A stretch of 64,000 nt of DNA, from NCBI RefSeq assembly GCF_014283215.1, contig NZ_JACOMF010000011.1:1-64000 (forward strand). Direction: 5' to 3'. This stretch comes from Siccirubricoccus deserti. GTDB taxonomy: Bacteria; Pseudomonadota; Alphaproteobacteria; Acetobacterales; Acetobacteraceae. The position numbers were made by a program, and so were the translations under genes. The notes beneath the pieces are model-generated. The model made no database searches. It had not been told where the DNA came from and worked only from the letters and a program-made list of their open reading frames with translations. Positions within the stretch are counted from its first letter, which is position 1. Every line of letters starts with the position of its first letter. This document shows positions 43,830-52,911 of the stretch, piece after piece.

Positions 43830-46164
43830 CGGGCGGCGCCACCAGCTCCGCGCGCAGCTGCCGTGCCGCCGCGACCATGTTGCCGACCGCCGGCCGCACC
43901 TCCTCCCACCGCCGCGTCTTGCAGCCGCAATCGGGGTTCACCCAGAGCTGCGCCGCCTCGACCCGGCCCCGGGCCAGCCGGAGCAGCCGTGCCATGCCGT
44001 CGACATCCGGCACCCGCGGGCTATGGATGTCCCACACCCCCGGGCCGATCTCATTGGGGTAGGCGAAACCGGCGAAGGCATCCAGCAGCCCCATGCGGCT
44101 GCGCGCCGTCTCGACACTGATCACATCGGCATCCAGCGCGGCGATGGCGGCGATGATGTCGTTGAACTCGGCGTAGCACATATGGGTGTGGATCTGCGTG
44201 TCGTCCCACACGCCGGCGCTGGCGATGCGGAAGCATTCCACGGCCCAGGCCAGGTAGCCGGGCCATTCCGCCGGACGCAGCGGCAGCCCTTCACGCAGCG
44301 CAGGCTCGTCGATCTGCACCACAGCGCAGCCGGCTGCCTCCAGCTCGGCCACCTCGTCGCGGACCGCGAGGGCGAGCTGGCGGCACACCGTCTCGCGCGG
44401 TAGGTCGTCGCGCACGAAGGACCATTGCAGCAGGGTGACGGGACCGGTCAGCATCCCCTTCACCGGCCGGCTCGTCAGGGATTGCGCGTAGCGCCACCAG
44501 CCAACCGTCATCGGCGCCGGCCGCGCGACATCGCCCCAGAGGATGGGCGGGGCGACGCAACGGCTGCCGTAGCTCTGCACCCATCCGTGCTTGGTGAAGG
44601 CAAAGCCGGCGAGCTGTTCGCCGAAGTACTTCACCATGTCGTTGCGCTCGAACTCGCCATGCACCAGCACATCGAGCCCGGCCTCCTCCTGCCAGCGGAT
44701 CGCCGCCGCGGTCTCGCTTTGCAGGAAAGCGTCGTACTCGGCAGCCGGAAGCCTGCCTGCCGCGCGGTCGGCGCGGGCCCGCCGCACCGCCTCGGTCTGC
44801 GGAAAGGAGCCGATGGTGGTGGTGGGGAAGGGCGGCAGCTTCAGCCGCGCCTTCTGATGGATACGGCGGGCGGCGAAGGGGCTTTTCCGTAGCGCCATCG
44901 CCGGTGTCACCGCGGCCAGCCGCGCGGCGACCGCCGGGTCATGCACCTTCGGCGAGGCACGGCGCGACGCCAGCGCCGCATCCGCCTCGGCAAAGAGCTG
45001 GCGCACGCCGGGCGCCTCCTCGCCTTCCTCCAGCGCCAGGGTCAGCGCCCGCACCTCGCCGAGCTTCTGCACGGCGAAGGCGAGCCAGGAGCGCAGCGCC
45101 GGGTCGAGCGCATCCTCCTGCGCCAGATCCAGCGGCACATGCAGCAGGGAGCAGGAGGGGGCGACCATCAGCCGCCGCGCGCCATCGGGTCGCAGCGCCG
45201 CCGCCCGGCGCAGCTCGCCGAGTGTCCGGCGCAGGTCGGCGCGCCAGACGTTGCGGCCATCGATCACCCCGAGCGACAGCCATTGTTCCGGCCGTGCCCC
45301 GGCAAGCACCGTGTCAAGCTGGCCAGGATCGCGCACCAGGTCGAGGTGGAGCCCGGCGACTGGCAGGGCGAGGGCGGTTTCCAGGTTCCCGCCAAGACCG
45401 CCGAAATAGCCGGTCAGCAGCAGGCAGAGTCGTGGGGCCGCGGCGGCGAGCGCGGCATAGGCGTCCCGCAGCGCGGCCTGGGCGGCCCCGTTCAAGGTCG
45501 TCGCCAGGCAGGGCTCGTCCATCTGCACCCAGCTGGCACCGGCGGCGGCAAGCTCGCGCAGGATCCCGGCATAGACCGGCAGCAGCCCGGGCAGCAGGGC
45601 CAGCGGGTCGGAGCCATCCTCGGTCTTCGCCAGCAACAGGAAGGATACCGGCCCGAGCAGCACCGGGCGGGTACGCATGCCGAGCGCAAAGGCCTCACGG
45701 AAGGCAGCCAGCGGCCGGTTCTGCGTCAGGGTGAAGGTCTGCCCCGCCCGCAGCACCGGGACCAGGTAGTGGTAATTGGTGTCGAACCACTTGGTCATCT
45801 CGAGCGCCGGCGCCTCGGCGGCGATGCCGGCCGCCTGCTCGGCTTCGGTGCCGCGCGCGCCGCGGGCCAGGGCGAAGTAGGTCGAGAGGGAGACCGGCCC
45901 CTGGCCCGGCCAGCCATAGCCCGGCGGCACCGCGCCCAGCATGCAGGCGGTGTCGAGGACGTGGTCGTAGAGCGAGAAGTCGTTGCTCGGTACATGACCG
46001 ATGCCGAGGCCCTGCTGCAGGCGCCAGTGGCGCGCCCGTAGCCGCGCGGCCTCGGCCAGGAGGTCGGCCTCGGTGAGATGGCCGGCCCAGAAACCCTCCA
46101 GCGCCGCCTTCAGTGCGCGCCGATGGCCGATGCGGGGGAAGCCGAGGTTGGCGGCGATGGTCAT
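43825..46164 (-). CDS. metE: Cobalamin-independent methionine synthase
   Basis: A 779-residue zinc enzyme that transfers a methyl group from methyltetrahydrofolate polyglutamate to homocysteine without B12. The N-terminal half starts NLGFPRIGHRRALK. The catalytic half has FPTTTIGSFPQT, IQIDEPALREGLPLR, HTHMCYAEFND (His and Cys ligands) and WVNPDCGCKTRRW (final Cys). A cobalamin riboswitch precedes it, consistent with repression when B12 allows MetH to work. metE has no good ribosome site of its own; its ATG overlaps the stop of a short upstream ORF. Confidence 0.98.
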   Translation of the reverse strand: MTIAANLGFPRIGHRRALKAALEGFWAGHLTEADLLAEAARLRARHWRLQQGLGIGHVPSNDFSLYDHVLDTACMLGAVPPGYGWPGQGPVSLSTYFALARGARGTEAEQAAGIAAEAPALEMTKWFDTNYHYLVPVLRAGQTFTLTQNRPLAAFREAFALGMRTRPVLLGPVSFLLLAKTEDGSDPLALLPGLLPVYAGILRELAAAGASWVQMDEPCLATTLNGAAQAALRDAYAALAAAAPRLCLLLTGYFGGLGGNLETALALPVAGLHLDLVRDPGQLDTVLAGARPEQWLSLGVIDGRNVWRADLRRTLGELRRAAALRPDGARRLMVAPSCSLLHVPLDLAQEDALDPALRSWLAFAVQKLGEVRALTLALEEGEEAPGVRQLFAEADAALASRRASPKVHDPAVAARLAAVTPAMALRKSPFAARRIHQKARLKLPPFPTTTIGSFPQTEAVRRARADRAAGRLPAAEYDAFLQSETAAAIRWQEEAGLDVLVHGEFERNDMVKYFGEQLAGFAFTKHGWVQSYGSRCVAPPILWGDVARPAPMTVGWWRYAQSLTSRPVKGMLTGPVTLLQWSFVRDDLPRETVCRQLALAVRDEVAELEAAGCAVVQIDEPALREGLPLRPAEWPGYLAWAVECFRIASAGVWDDTQIHTHMCYAEFNDIIAAIAALDADVISVETARSRMGLLDAFAGFAYPNEIGPGVWDIHSPRVPDVDGMARLLRLARGRVEAAQLWVNPDCGCKTRRWEEVRPAVGNMVAAARQLRAELVAPPG

Positions 46165-46217
46165 CGGGCAGCCCGCCGCGGCGTGGCGTTGCGAGTGAGA
46201 TAGGAGCGGTTGGTCAT
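46161..46217 (-). CDS. 18-codon upstream ORF coupled to metE
   Basis: Between the riboswitch and metE, ATG at 46217 starts an 18-residue peptide, MTNRSYLTRNATPRRAAR, ending with TGA that overlaps the metE ATG (ATGA). GAGGAG stands six bases before its ATG, the best ribosome site in the leader, while nothing similar precedes metE. Ribosomes probably load here and reach metE by coupling. The peptide has no methionine besides the first, so it is not a classic methionine attenuator. Whether the peptide itself matters is unknown. Confidence 0.6.
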   Translation of the reverse strand: MTNRSYLTRNATPRRAAR

Positions 46218-46267
46218 CAGCGTCTCCTCTGCCGGTGCACCCCGACCGGCGATGGGTGGAACAGGGC

Positions 46268-46475
46268 GATGGCAGGTCTCCTGGCTCGCGGTTGACGCCA
46301 CCGGCCCTGCCTTCCCGCGCCGTACCCCCTTGGATGGAGGCCGCGGCGCAGTGGCCCGCCCCTGAAGCGAGGCGGACGGACCGATGGCTTGCCGCTGACA
46401 GTTGCGGGGGCAGCCGACGACTTGCCGCCACATCCCGATGCGGGACGGGGTGACGCACGGCGTTCCCTTTTCACC
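46268..46475 (-). promoter_or_regulatory. Cobalamin (B12) riboswitch
   Basis: The minus-strand leader of metE carries the class I cobalamin riboswitch hallmarks: GGGAA near its 5' end, the B12 box core GCTGCCCCCGCAACTGT, GGGCCACTG, GGGAAGGC, and the terminal AGCCAGGAGACCTGCC. Binding of adenosylcobalamin should turn metE off. A small stem (GCCGGT/ACCGGC at 46231-46250) sits just before the GAGGAG ribosome site and could be the switching helix, suggesting translational control. Confidence 0.95.
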
Positions 46476-46501
46476 TGCTTGCGCAGGACCATGGCTTCAT
46501 A

Positions 46502-46529
46502 AGAATATCTTTATATCTGCAATTAGCAA
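46502..46529 (-). promoter_or_regulatory. Putative promoter of the metE leader
   Basis: On the minus strand TTGCTA (46524-46529) and TATTCT (46502-46507) are separated by 16 bp in an AT-rich patch just upstream of the riboswitch. Each element matches 4 of 6 sigma-70 consensus bases. Position fits a start about 20 nt before the aptamer. Confidence 0.45.
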
Positions 46530-46762
46530 GCGGGATCGGTAACCTCGAAGGCTGCCGCTCGACCTGGTGGCAGGAAGCCGTCGGCAAGCCGAAACCCCTG
46601 CCGCGCGGCGGCACGAATCCGATCGCGGCAGCTACGCGCATCCGGCGTCACCCGGCTTTCAGCCGGGTTGCGCGAAGCGGTGCGGCGGAGATGTGTGGAT
46701 CGCCGGGCGTGCCGGCCGGGTTGGCTGGTGGCGGATGGCAGTCGCCGGCTGAGGGGCACATT

Positions 46763-46781
46763 GAGATTGCGAGTCGTTATC
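46763..46781 (+). promoter_or_regulatory. Possible Fur box
   Basis: The 19-mer GAGATTGCGAGTCGTTATC matches the classical Fur consensus at 13 of 19 positions by my count and is flanked by TTGA and AAAT. It lies 38 bp before the start of the gene at 46820. A ChaN-family (iron-regulated) pseudogene follows that gene, which makes iron control plausible but not shown. Confidence 0.4.
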
Positions 46782-46819
46782 AAATATGGCAAGCAAGCCT
46801 GGCATCGAAGGAGGCTGGG

Positions 46820-47302
46820 ATGACGGCGGCAATGCGGGACGATCGGCACCGCAGCGCATCGCGGCGCCCCTGGTCGGGCGTGATCCTCGGGGCTGGGCTG
46901 GCGGCGGCGCTCGCCGGCGCAGCCCGGGCCGAGGCCCCGCCGCCGCTGCAACTGGAGCTGAACCGGCTGGAGCCGATGGCCGGCACGGCCGAAGGCTGCC
47001 GCATCTGGCTGGTGCTGGGGAATGATGCCGAGGGGGCGGCGCCGGTCGGCACGCTGCGCCTCGACCTGGTGATGTTCGGCACCGATGGCCAGGTCGCCCG
47101 GCGCGCGGCGGTGGAACTCGGCCCGGTCGGCGCCGGCCGCACGGTGGTGCGGCTGTTCGACCTGGCGGGGCTGGCCTGCGACCGGCTCGGCCGCATGCTG
47201 GTGAATGACGTGCTGGCCTGCAAGGTCGGCGGCCAGGATCAGCCCGATTGCGCCGAACGGCTGCGCCCCGCCAGCCGGACCGGCATCCGCTTCGGCCTGT
47301 AG
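46820..47302 (+). CDS. Periplasmic protein of unknown function
   Basis: A 160-residue protein with a basic N-terminus (RSASRRPWSG) and a hydrophobic stretch (VILGAGLAAALAGAARAEA) that reads as a signal peptide, perhaps Tat-like because of the paired arginines. The mature part (LQLELNRLEPMAGTAEGCRIWLVLGND...) contains four cysteines at comfortable spacing for disulfides and no family I can name. ATG follows GGAGGCTGGG. A possible Fur box lies upstream and a broken ChaN-like gene downstream, hinting at iron-related expression. Confidence 0.7.
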   Translation: MTAAMRDDRHRSASRRPWSGVILGAGLAAALAGAARAEAPPPLQLELNRLEPMAGTAEGCRIWLVLGNDAEGAAPVGTLRLDLVMFGTDGQVARRAAVELGPVGAGRTVVRLFDLAGLACDRLGRMLVNDVLACKVGGQDQPDCAERLRPASRTGIRFGL

Positions 47303-47336
47303 CGAGGATCGCCGCCATGACGACACCGCACGGCTG

Positions 47337-48098
47337 ATGCGGCGCGTGGCCGGGCGCAGCGCCGTGTTGCTCGACGAGACGCACGATGTGGCGGAGATCC
47401 ATCGCTGGCAATTGCAGGTCACCACCTGCCTGTACCTGCCGCGGCCGGAGCTGGCGGTGGGTTTCCAGACGTTCCCCCGCCGGCTGCAGCCGGTGCTCGA
47501 CCGCCAGGTCGCTGGCGAGATGGGGATCGCAGGCTTCCTGGAGGCGGTGGAATGGGAGCAGGTCTGGGCTTCCCACCGAAGATCTATCTGCCGCTGTTCC
47601 ATTTCTGCCGGCAGCAAAAGGTCCCGATGGTCGCGCCGAACTGCCACCGCCCGCTGGTGACGCGGGTCGGCCATGACGGCTGGGCTGCGGTGCCGGAGGC
47701 GGAGCGGGAGGCTGCCCCGACCCCGGGGCACCGTGCCCATATCGCCAGCCTCTCCAACCAGCGACCGGAGGGGGTGACGGACCACTTCCTCCGCGCCCAG
47801 CAGGTCTGGGACCGCGCCTTCGCCTGCAACATCGCCCGGGTGAGCCGGGCCGCCGAGACGGCGGGGGAGCCGCCACCACTGGTGGTCGGCATCATCGGCC
47901 GGCCATCTGGAATACGGCCATGGCACGCCGCACCAGCTGCGCGACCTCGGCATCGCCGATGTGGCGGTGCTGCTGCCGACCGAGGCGGCGGAACATGACG
48001 CTGCCCGGCTGTGCGGCATCGGCGAGGGCATCTTCCGCCTCGGCCGCCCAGAGGAGCCGGCGCCGCGGGTGCGCCGGGAGGCTTCCTCGGGCGCGTGA
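47337..48098 (+). pseudogene. ChaN-family (DUF399) protein, frameshifted
   Basis: Three consecutive frames together give one ChaN-like protein. Frame one carries GRSAVLLDETHDVAEIHRWQL to EAVEWEQVW. A one-base loss near 47563 moves to GFPPKIYLPLFHFCRQQKVPM...QVWDRAFACNIA...VVGIIGR. A second shift near 47905 leads to GHLEYGHGAPHQLRDLGIADVAVLLP and the end at 48098. ChaN proteins are iron-regulated, often lipoproteins, with conserved ExHD and GHxEY motifs; both are still visible. Either the locus is recently dead or the shifts are sequencing errors. No signal peptide is visible at the ATG used. Confidence 0.82.
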
Positions 48099-48146
48099 CG
48101 CATGGCGTGGCGCCCGAGGGCCGGTGGCGAAGGGGTGCCGCCGATC

Positions 48147-48947
48147 TCAGCCGCAGCGCACCGTCATCCCGCCATCGACCACCAGTTCTGTGCCGGTGAC
48201 GAAGCGGGCATCGTCCGAGGCTAGGTAGAGCACCGCATTGGCGGTGTCGCGGCCATCGCCGGCGAAGCCCATCGGGATGCGCGCCAGGCGCTGCGCCAGC
48301 AGCTTCTCGACATCGCCGCCGGCGCGCTGGCCGGCCAGCCGCGCCTCGACCAGCGGCGTGTGCATCTGCCCCGGCACCACCGTGTTCACCCGGATGCCCT
48401 TGCTGGCGTATTGCACGGCGACGACCTTCGTCAGCTGGATCACCCCGGCCTTGGACGCCGCATAGGCCACCTGCGCCGAGCCGGTGAAACGGATGCCGGA
48501 GGTGGAGGCGACGTTGACGATGGCGCCGCCGCCCTGCGCTTCCATGATCGGCAGCACATGCTTGCAGGTCAGGAAGACGCTTTTCAGATTGACCGCGATC
48601 TGGGTGTCCCAGACCTCCTCCGCCAGTTCCACCGGGCCGCCGGCGGCGGAGCCGCCGACGTTGTTCACCAATATGTCGATGCGGCCGAAGCGCTGCCGGC
48701 ATGCCTCGATGGCCTGGGCGACCGAGGCGCTGTCGGTGGCGTCGCAGGCAGCCTGGACAAATTCGCCGCCGGCTTCCTGGATCCGCTCCGCCGTCTCGGC
48801 CATCGCCGACGGGTTCTTGTCGGTGCCGAAGACCTTGGCGCCCTCGCGGGCGAAGAGCACCGCGGTCGCCCGCCCGTTGCCCCAGCCCGGGCCGACCGAT
48901 CCGGCGCCGCTGATGAAGGCGATCTTCCCTTCGAGCCTGCCTGCCAT
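48147..48947 (-). CDS. SDR family NAD(P)-dependent oxidoreductase
   Basis: A 266-residue short-chain dehydrogenase. The cofactor loop reads SGAGSVGPGWGNGRA, slightly longer than the usual TGxxxGxG. NNVGG, the catalytic Ser in STSG, YAASK and the PGQMHTP stretch after it follow in order. Similar proteins oxidise or reduce hydroxyl groups on small molecules or acyl-CoAs; the substrate is not visible. ATG at 48947 (MAGRLEGKIAFISGAG) is the natural start. No operon partner on this strand. Confidence 0.92.
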   Translation of the reverse strand: MAGRLEGKIAFISGAGSVGPGWGNGRATAVLFAREGAKVFGTDKNPSAMAETAERIQEAGGEFVQAACDATDSASVAQAIEACRQRFGRIDILVNNVGGSAAGGPVELAEEVWDTQIAVNLKSVFLTCKHVLPIMEAQGGGAIVNVASTSGIRFTGSAQVAYAASKAGVIQLTKVVAVQYASKGIRVNTVVPGQMHTPLVEARLAGQRAGGDVEKLLAQRLARIPMGFAGDGRDTANAVLYLASDDARFVTGTELVVDGGMTVRCG

Positions 48948-49279
48948 GGTTCCGCGTCCCTTCCCTGGATCATCCGCTGTCGAATGCCGGGCTGAGTGCC
49001 ACAGCGGTTGTGGGCTGGCCACCCGGGGCGAGGCGGCGGTCCGATCCAGGCGGCTGTCCTTCCCGCGGAGGATGAATCTGCGCCCGGGACGCCGGCTTGA
49101 CCCGCGGGCCGGCGTGTGCCCCTGTCCCGCCGCCCTCCTGACCGCCCCGCCGAGCCGGGGCCAGCGGCAGGGCAGGGCACCGGGACGACGTGGGGCCGCT
49201 GGTCCGCGCCGGGGGTGAGCAGGCCGAGTACGCCGGGCGGCCGGCGCATGGCCAACAGAACCGGAACTGGAAAAATTCG

Positions 49280-49594
49280 ATGGCATGGGTGTGGCTGGCC
49301 GTGGCGGGCGGCTTCGAGATGGTGTGGGCGGTGCTGCTGAAATACACCGAGGGCTTCACTCGCCTTGGCTTCAGCGCGGCGACGCTGGCGGCGATGGCGA
49401 TCAGCTTCTACTGCATGTCGCGGGCGCTGCAGATGCTGCCGATGGGCACGGTCTATGTGATCTGGGTCGGCATCGGCGCCTTCGGCACCGCCGTCTGGGG
49501 GATGGTGGTGGAGGGTGACCCGGCGACCGCGGCACGGATCGGCTGCCTGGTGCTGATCCTCGCCGGGGTGGCCGGGCTGAAGGCGGCGGGCTGA
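49280..49594 (+). CDS. SMR-family guanidinium exporter (Gdx/SugE type)
   Basis: A 104-residue protein with four membrane helices, the small multidrug resistance fold. The conserved proton/substrate glutamate is Glu13 (GGFEMVWAV). The first loop LKYTEGFTRLGFS resembles SugE/Gdx sequences (LKYTHGFSRL) rather than EmrE, so guanidinium export is the likely role. It acts as an antiparallel dimer. ATG at 49280 follows an A-rich tract. I looked for a guanidine riboswitch upstream and did not find a convincing one. Confidence 0.9.
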   Translation: MAWVWLAVAGGFEMVWAVLLKYTEGFTRLGFSAATLAAMAISFYCMSRALQMLPMGTVYVIWVGIGAFGTAVWGMVVEGDPATAARIGCLVLILAGVAGLKAAG

Positions 49595-49798
49595 TGCGGG
49601 CCAACCCGCACCGTCAGTGCCCAGTGCCCAGGGCGCCGGGCGGCGCACTGTATCATCCTTCGCCCTCCGTATCCCGCCAGCCGCGCCCCCGGCCAGACCG
49701 AGCTGCTGTTCCGGTGCCGGCAGCCGCCACTCCGGGTGGCCGGTCTTAGAGCAAGGCGCTTCCGCCAGGCCGCGGAACGGTCAGGCGCTCGGCGGCGT

Positions 49799-49930
49799 TC
49801 AGCGTAGCCCCCGCCAGATCGCCAGCGCCGCCGCCGTTGCCACCAGCAGCTTGTACAGCGTGTCCACCCAGGGCTGGAGCCGGGTGCTCAGCGGCGGGCG
49901 CTGTGGCCTGGGATCGGGGGGCTGGGTCAT
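49799..49930 (-). CDS. Small predicted membrane peptide (43 residues)
   Basis: A minus-strand frame from ATG 49930 to TGA 49799 encodes a proline- and arginine-rich start (MTQPPDPRPQRPPLSTRLQPW), then a single hydrophobic helix (LYKLLVATAAALAIW) and a basic end (RGLR). That design is typical of small single-pass inner-membrane proteins. No strong ribosome site is visible, and no family is recognised, so coding status is a judgement from composition and topology. Confidence 0.45.
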   Translation of the reverse strand: MTQPPDPRPQRPPLSTRLQPWVDTLYKLLVATAAALAIWRGLR

Positions 49931-50017
49931 GCCGGCAGCATAGCGGCGGCGGGATCGGATGTGAAGGAAAATATTCCTAAATCCCCGGCCTGCCGAGGGA
50001 ATGACGCAGGCACGGAA

Positions 50018-50046
50018 TTGACGCTATGCCGGGCGGCACCATAGAA
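50018..50046 (+). promoter_or_regulatory. Putative sdh promoter
   Basis: TTGACG (50018-50023) and ATAGAA (50041-50046) with a 17-bp spacer, about 100 bp before the sdhC start. The -35 element matches five of six consensus bases; the -10 is weaker. No other strong pair was seen in the gap. Confidence 0.5.
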
Positions 50047-50144
50047 CCCTTTCAGCGCGGCGCGCACCGCCATTCCTCCGGTGCGCCCCTTTGGCCGGAG
50101 TGCATTGTTTCATGTCCATCATGCAGGATTCGCGTGAGGCGACC

Positions 50145-50558
50145 ATGAGCGGTCGTCGATCGGATGGGACGCCCGTCCGCCGGCCGTTGTCGCCTCACCT
50201 GCAGGTCTACGACATGATGCAGATGACCAGCGCGCTGTCGATCAGCGGGCGGATCACCGGCGTCATCTGGAGCTTCGGCCTGCTGATCCTGGTATGGTGG
50301 CTGGTCGCCGCCGCCGCCGGGCCCTCCGCCTTCGCCGGGGTGCAGTGGTTCCTCTCCTCCTGGCTCGGCCTGCTCGGCATGGTGGGGCTGACCGCGGCGG
50401 CCTGGTTCCACACGCTGAACGGGCTGCGCCACCTGTCCTGGGACGCCGGTTACGGTTACGACATCGCGACCACCTACCGCACCGGCAGGATGGTGCTGAT
50501 CGGCACGGCGGTGATGACCGTGCTGACCTGGCTCATCGCCATCATCGCCTGGGCCTGA
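50145..50558 (+). CDS. sdhC: Succinate dehydrogenase cytochrome b556 subunit
   Basis: A 137-residue inner-membrane subunit with three helices that binds heme b and ubiquinone together with SdhD. RPLSPHLQVYDMMQMTSALSISGRITGVIW is the quinone-site N-terminus with Ser and Arg, and AWFHTLNGLRHLSWD carries the heme histidine. ATG at 50145, with GAGG five bases upstream, fits the family best; in-frame ATGs at 50112 and 50091 would lengthen it. First gene of sdhCDAB. Confidence 0.96.
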   Translation: MSGRRSDGTPVRRPLSPHLQVYDMMQMTSALSISGRITGVIWSFGLLILVWWLVAAAAGPSAFAGVQWFLSSWLGLLGMVGLTAAAWFHTLNGLRHLSWDAGYGYDIATTYRTGRMVLIGTAVMTVLTWLIAIIAWA

Positions 50559-50572
50559 GGGGAGCGCGCGTC

Positions 50573-50971
50573 ATGGCCAATGAATACGCCGAGAACACCA
50601 CGCTTCGCTCGCCGCTCGGCCGGGTGAGGGGGCTCGGGTCCGCCAAGGGCGGCACGCACCATTGGTGGATGCAGCGCGTCACCTCCATGGCGCTGCTGCC
50701 GCTGATGCTGTGGTTCGCGCTGTCGGCGGCCTCGCTCGCCGGCGCCTCCTACGCCGAGACCGTGGCCTGGATCGGCCGGCCCTGGAACGCCGTGCTGCTG
50801 CTGGCGACCATCGCCCTGGCCTTCCACCACACCGCCGCAGGCATCCAGGTGATCCTGGAGGATTATGCCAATCAGGAATGGGTCAAGATGGGTGGCATTC
50901 TCGCCATCAAGGCCATCTGTTGGCTGCTGGCGCTCGCCTCGGCCCTGGCGGTCCTCAGGATTGCGGTCTGA
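50573..50971 (+). CDS. sdhD: Succinate dehydrogenase membrane anchor subunit
   Basis: A 132-residue three-helix membrane protein. RSPLGRVRGLGSAKGGTHHWWMQRVTSMALLPLML matches the alphaproteobacterial SdhD start, and FHHTAAGIQVILEDYAN holds the heme-ligand histidine and the quinone-site Tyr/Asp. It lies 14 bp after sdhC with a GGGGAGCG site, clearly one transcript. Confidence 0.96.
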   Translation: MANEYAENTTLRSPLGRVRGLGSAKGGTHHWWMQRVTSMALLPLMLWFALSAASLAGASYAETVAWIGRPWNAVLLLATIALAFHHTAAGIQVILEDYANQEWVKMGGILAIKAICWLLALASALAVLRIAV

Positions 50972-51085
50972 GCGGATCGCGCGGGCGCGGCCAGGCGCCG
51001 GCGCACGAGGCCATTCGATGGAGTAAGCCTCCGGCAGCGCCCGATGCGCGCGGCCGGAGGGCGAAATGGACAGGAAGACCGGACG

Positions 51086-52897
51086 ATGAACGCGATTTCC
51101 CAGCCTTCGCGCGGTGCCTACCGCATCGTCGACCATACCTATGACGTGGTGGTGGTCGGCGCCGGCGGTGCTGGCCTGCGTGCCACCTTCGGCATGGGCG
51201 CGGCCGGGCTTAAGACCGCCTGCGTCACCAAGGTCTTCCCGACCCGCTCGCATACCGTGGCGGCCCAGGGCGGCGTCGGCGCCGCGCTCGGCAACATGGG
51301 TGAGGATGACTGGCGCTGGCACATGTACGACACCGTGAAGGGGTCGGACTGGCTCGGCGACCAGGACGCCATCGAGTACATGTGCCGCGAGGCGATCCCG
51401 GCGATCATCGAGCTGGAACACTACGGCGTGCCGTTCAGCCGCACCGAGGATGGCCGGATCTATCAGCGGCCCTTCGGCGGCCATATGCAGGACTACGGCA
51501 AGACCCCGGCGATGCGCGCCTGCGCCGCCGCCGACCGCACCGGCCATGCCATCCTGCACACGCTCTACCAGCAGTCGCTGAAGCATAATTGCGAATTCTT
51601 CGTCGAGTACATCGCCCTCGACTTGATCATGGATGAGGAAGGCGCCTGCCGCGGCGTCATGGCCTGGAACCTGGAAGACGGCAGCATCCACCGCTTCCGC
51701 GCCCAGACCGTGGTGCTGGCCACCGGCGGCTACGGCCGGGCCTATTTCTCCTGCACCTCGGCGCATACCTGCACCGGCGACGGCAACGCCATGGCGCTGC
51801 GCGCCGGCCTGCCGCTGCAGGACCAGGAGTTCGTGCAGTTCCACCCGACCGGCATCTATGGCTCAGGCTGCCTGGTGACCGAGGGCGCCCGCGGCGAGGG
51901 CGGCTACCTGACCAACTCCGAGGGCGAGCGCTTCATGGAGCGCTACGCGCCGACCGCGAAGGACCTCGCCAGCCGCGACGTCGTCTCCCGCGCCATGAGC
52001 ATGGAGATCCGCGAGGGCCGCGGCGTCGGGCCGAAGAAGGACCACATCCACCTGCACCTGGAGCATCTCGGCGCCGCACTGCTGCATGAGCGGCTGCCGG
52101 GCATCTCCGAGACGGCGAAGATCTTCGCCGGCGTGGACGTGACGAAGGAGCCGATCCCGATGCTCCCGACCGTCCATTACAACATGGGCGGCATCCCGAC
52201 CAACATCCACACCGAGGTGCTGAACCCGACCGCCGAGGACCAGGACCGCGTGGTGCCCGGGCTGATGGCGGTAGGAGAGGCGGCCTGCGTCTCCGTCCAC
52301 GGCGCCAACCGGCTTGGCACCAACTCGCTGCTCGACCTGGTGGTGTTCGGCCGCGCCGCGGCCCATCGCGCGGCGGAGACGATCAAGCCCGGTGCCTCGC
52401 AGCCGCCGCTGCCGGCCAATGCCGGGCAGAAGGCGCTCGACCGGCTGGACCGGGTGCGCAATGCCAAGGGCAGCACCAGCGTCGCCGAGCTGCGCGACCG
52501 GATGCAGCGCACCATGCAGACCCACGCCGCGGTGTTCCGCACCACCGAGCTGCTGCGCGAGGGCGTGGACAAGATGAAGACGGTGCAGGCCGGCTACGGC
52601 GATATCCGCATCGCCGACCGCAGCCTGATCTGGAACAGCGACTTGGTGGAGGCGCTGGAGCTTGACAACCTGATCGGCAATGCCGTCACCACCATCACCG
52701 GCGCCGATGCGCGCAAGGAAAGCCGTGGCGCTCACAGCCACGAGGATTTCCCCGAGCGTGACGATGCCAATTGGATGAAGCACACCCTGGCCTGGGTCGA
52801 TGACAAAGGCGCGGTGAAGCTCGACTACCGTGACGTCAAGATGCGCACCCTGACGAACGAAGTGCAGGTGTTTCCGCCCAAGGCACGCGTTTACTAA
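51086..52897 (+). CDS. sdhA: Succinate dehydrogenase flavoprotein subunit
   Basis: A 603-residue FAD subunit that oxidises succinate to fumarate on the cytoplasmic face of the inner membrane. [18 protein letters not shown] binds the dinucleotide, [11 protein letters not shown] contains the FAD-linked histidine, [23 protein letters not shown] and the active-site NMGGIPTN and [18 protein letters not shown] blocks follow. The start [20 protein letters not shown] is typical. It sits 115 bp after sdhD and 14 bp before sdhB. Confidence 0.99.
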   Translation: MNAISQPSRGAYRIVDHTYDVVVVGAGGAGLRATFGMGAAGLKTACVTKVFPTRSHTVAAQGGVGAALGNMGEDDWRWHMYDTVKGSDWLGDQDAIEYMCREAIPAIIELEHYGVPFSRTEDGRIYQRPFGGHMQDYGKTPAMRACAAADRTGHAILHTLYQQSLKHNCEFFVEYIALDLIMDEEGACRGVMAWNLEDGSIHRFRAQTVVLATGGYGRAYFSCTSAHTCTGDGNAMALRAGLPLQDQEFVQFHPTGIYGSGCLVTEGARGEGGYLTNSEGERFMERYAPTAKDLASRDVVSRAMSMEIREGRGVGPKKDHIHLHLEHLGAALLHERLPGISETAKIFAGVDVTKEPIPMLPTVHYNMGGIPTNIHTEVLNPTAEDQDRVVPGLMAVGEAACVSVHGANRLGTNSLLDLVVFGRAAAHRAAETIKPGASQPPLPANAGQKALDRLDRVRNAKGSTSVAELRDRMQRTMQTHAAVFRTTELLREGVDKMKTVQAGYGDIRIADRSLIWNSDLVEALELDNLIGNAVTTITGADARKESRGAHSHEDFPERDDANWMKHTLAWVDDKGAVKLDYRDVKMRTLTNEVQVFPPKARVY

Positions 52898-52911
52898 GGA
52901 ATCCCGCCGCA

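Noticed and set aside
49050-49279. A guanidine riboswitch before the Gdx-like gene
   Set aside because: GGACGAC and TGGTCC occur, but the order and the conserved ACGR and GGAC-AAAG-CCCGGGA parts of the known classes are not there.
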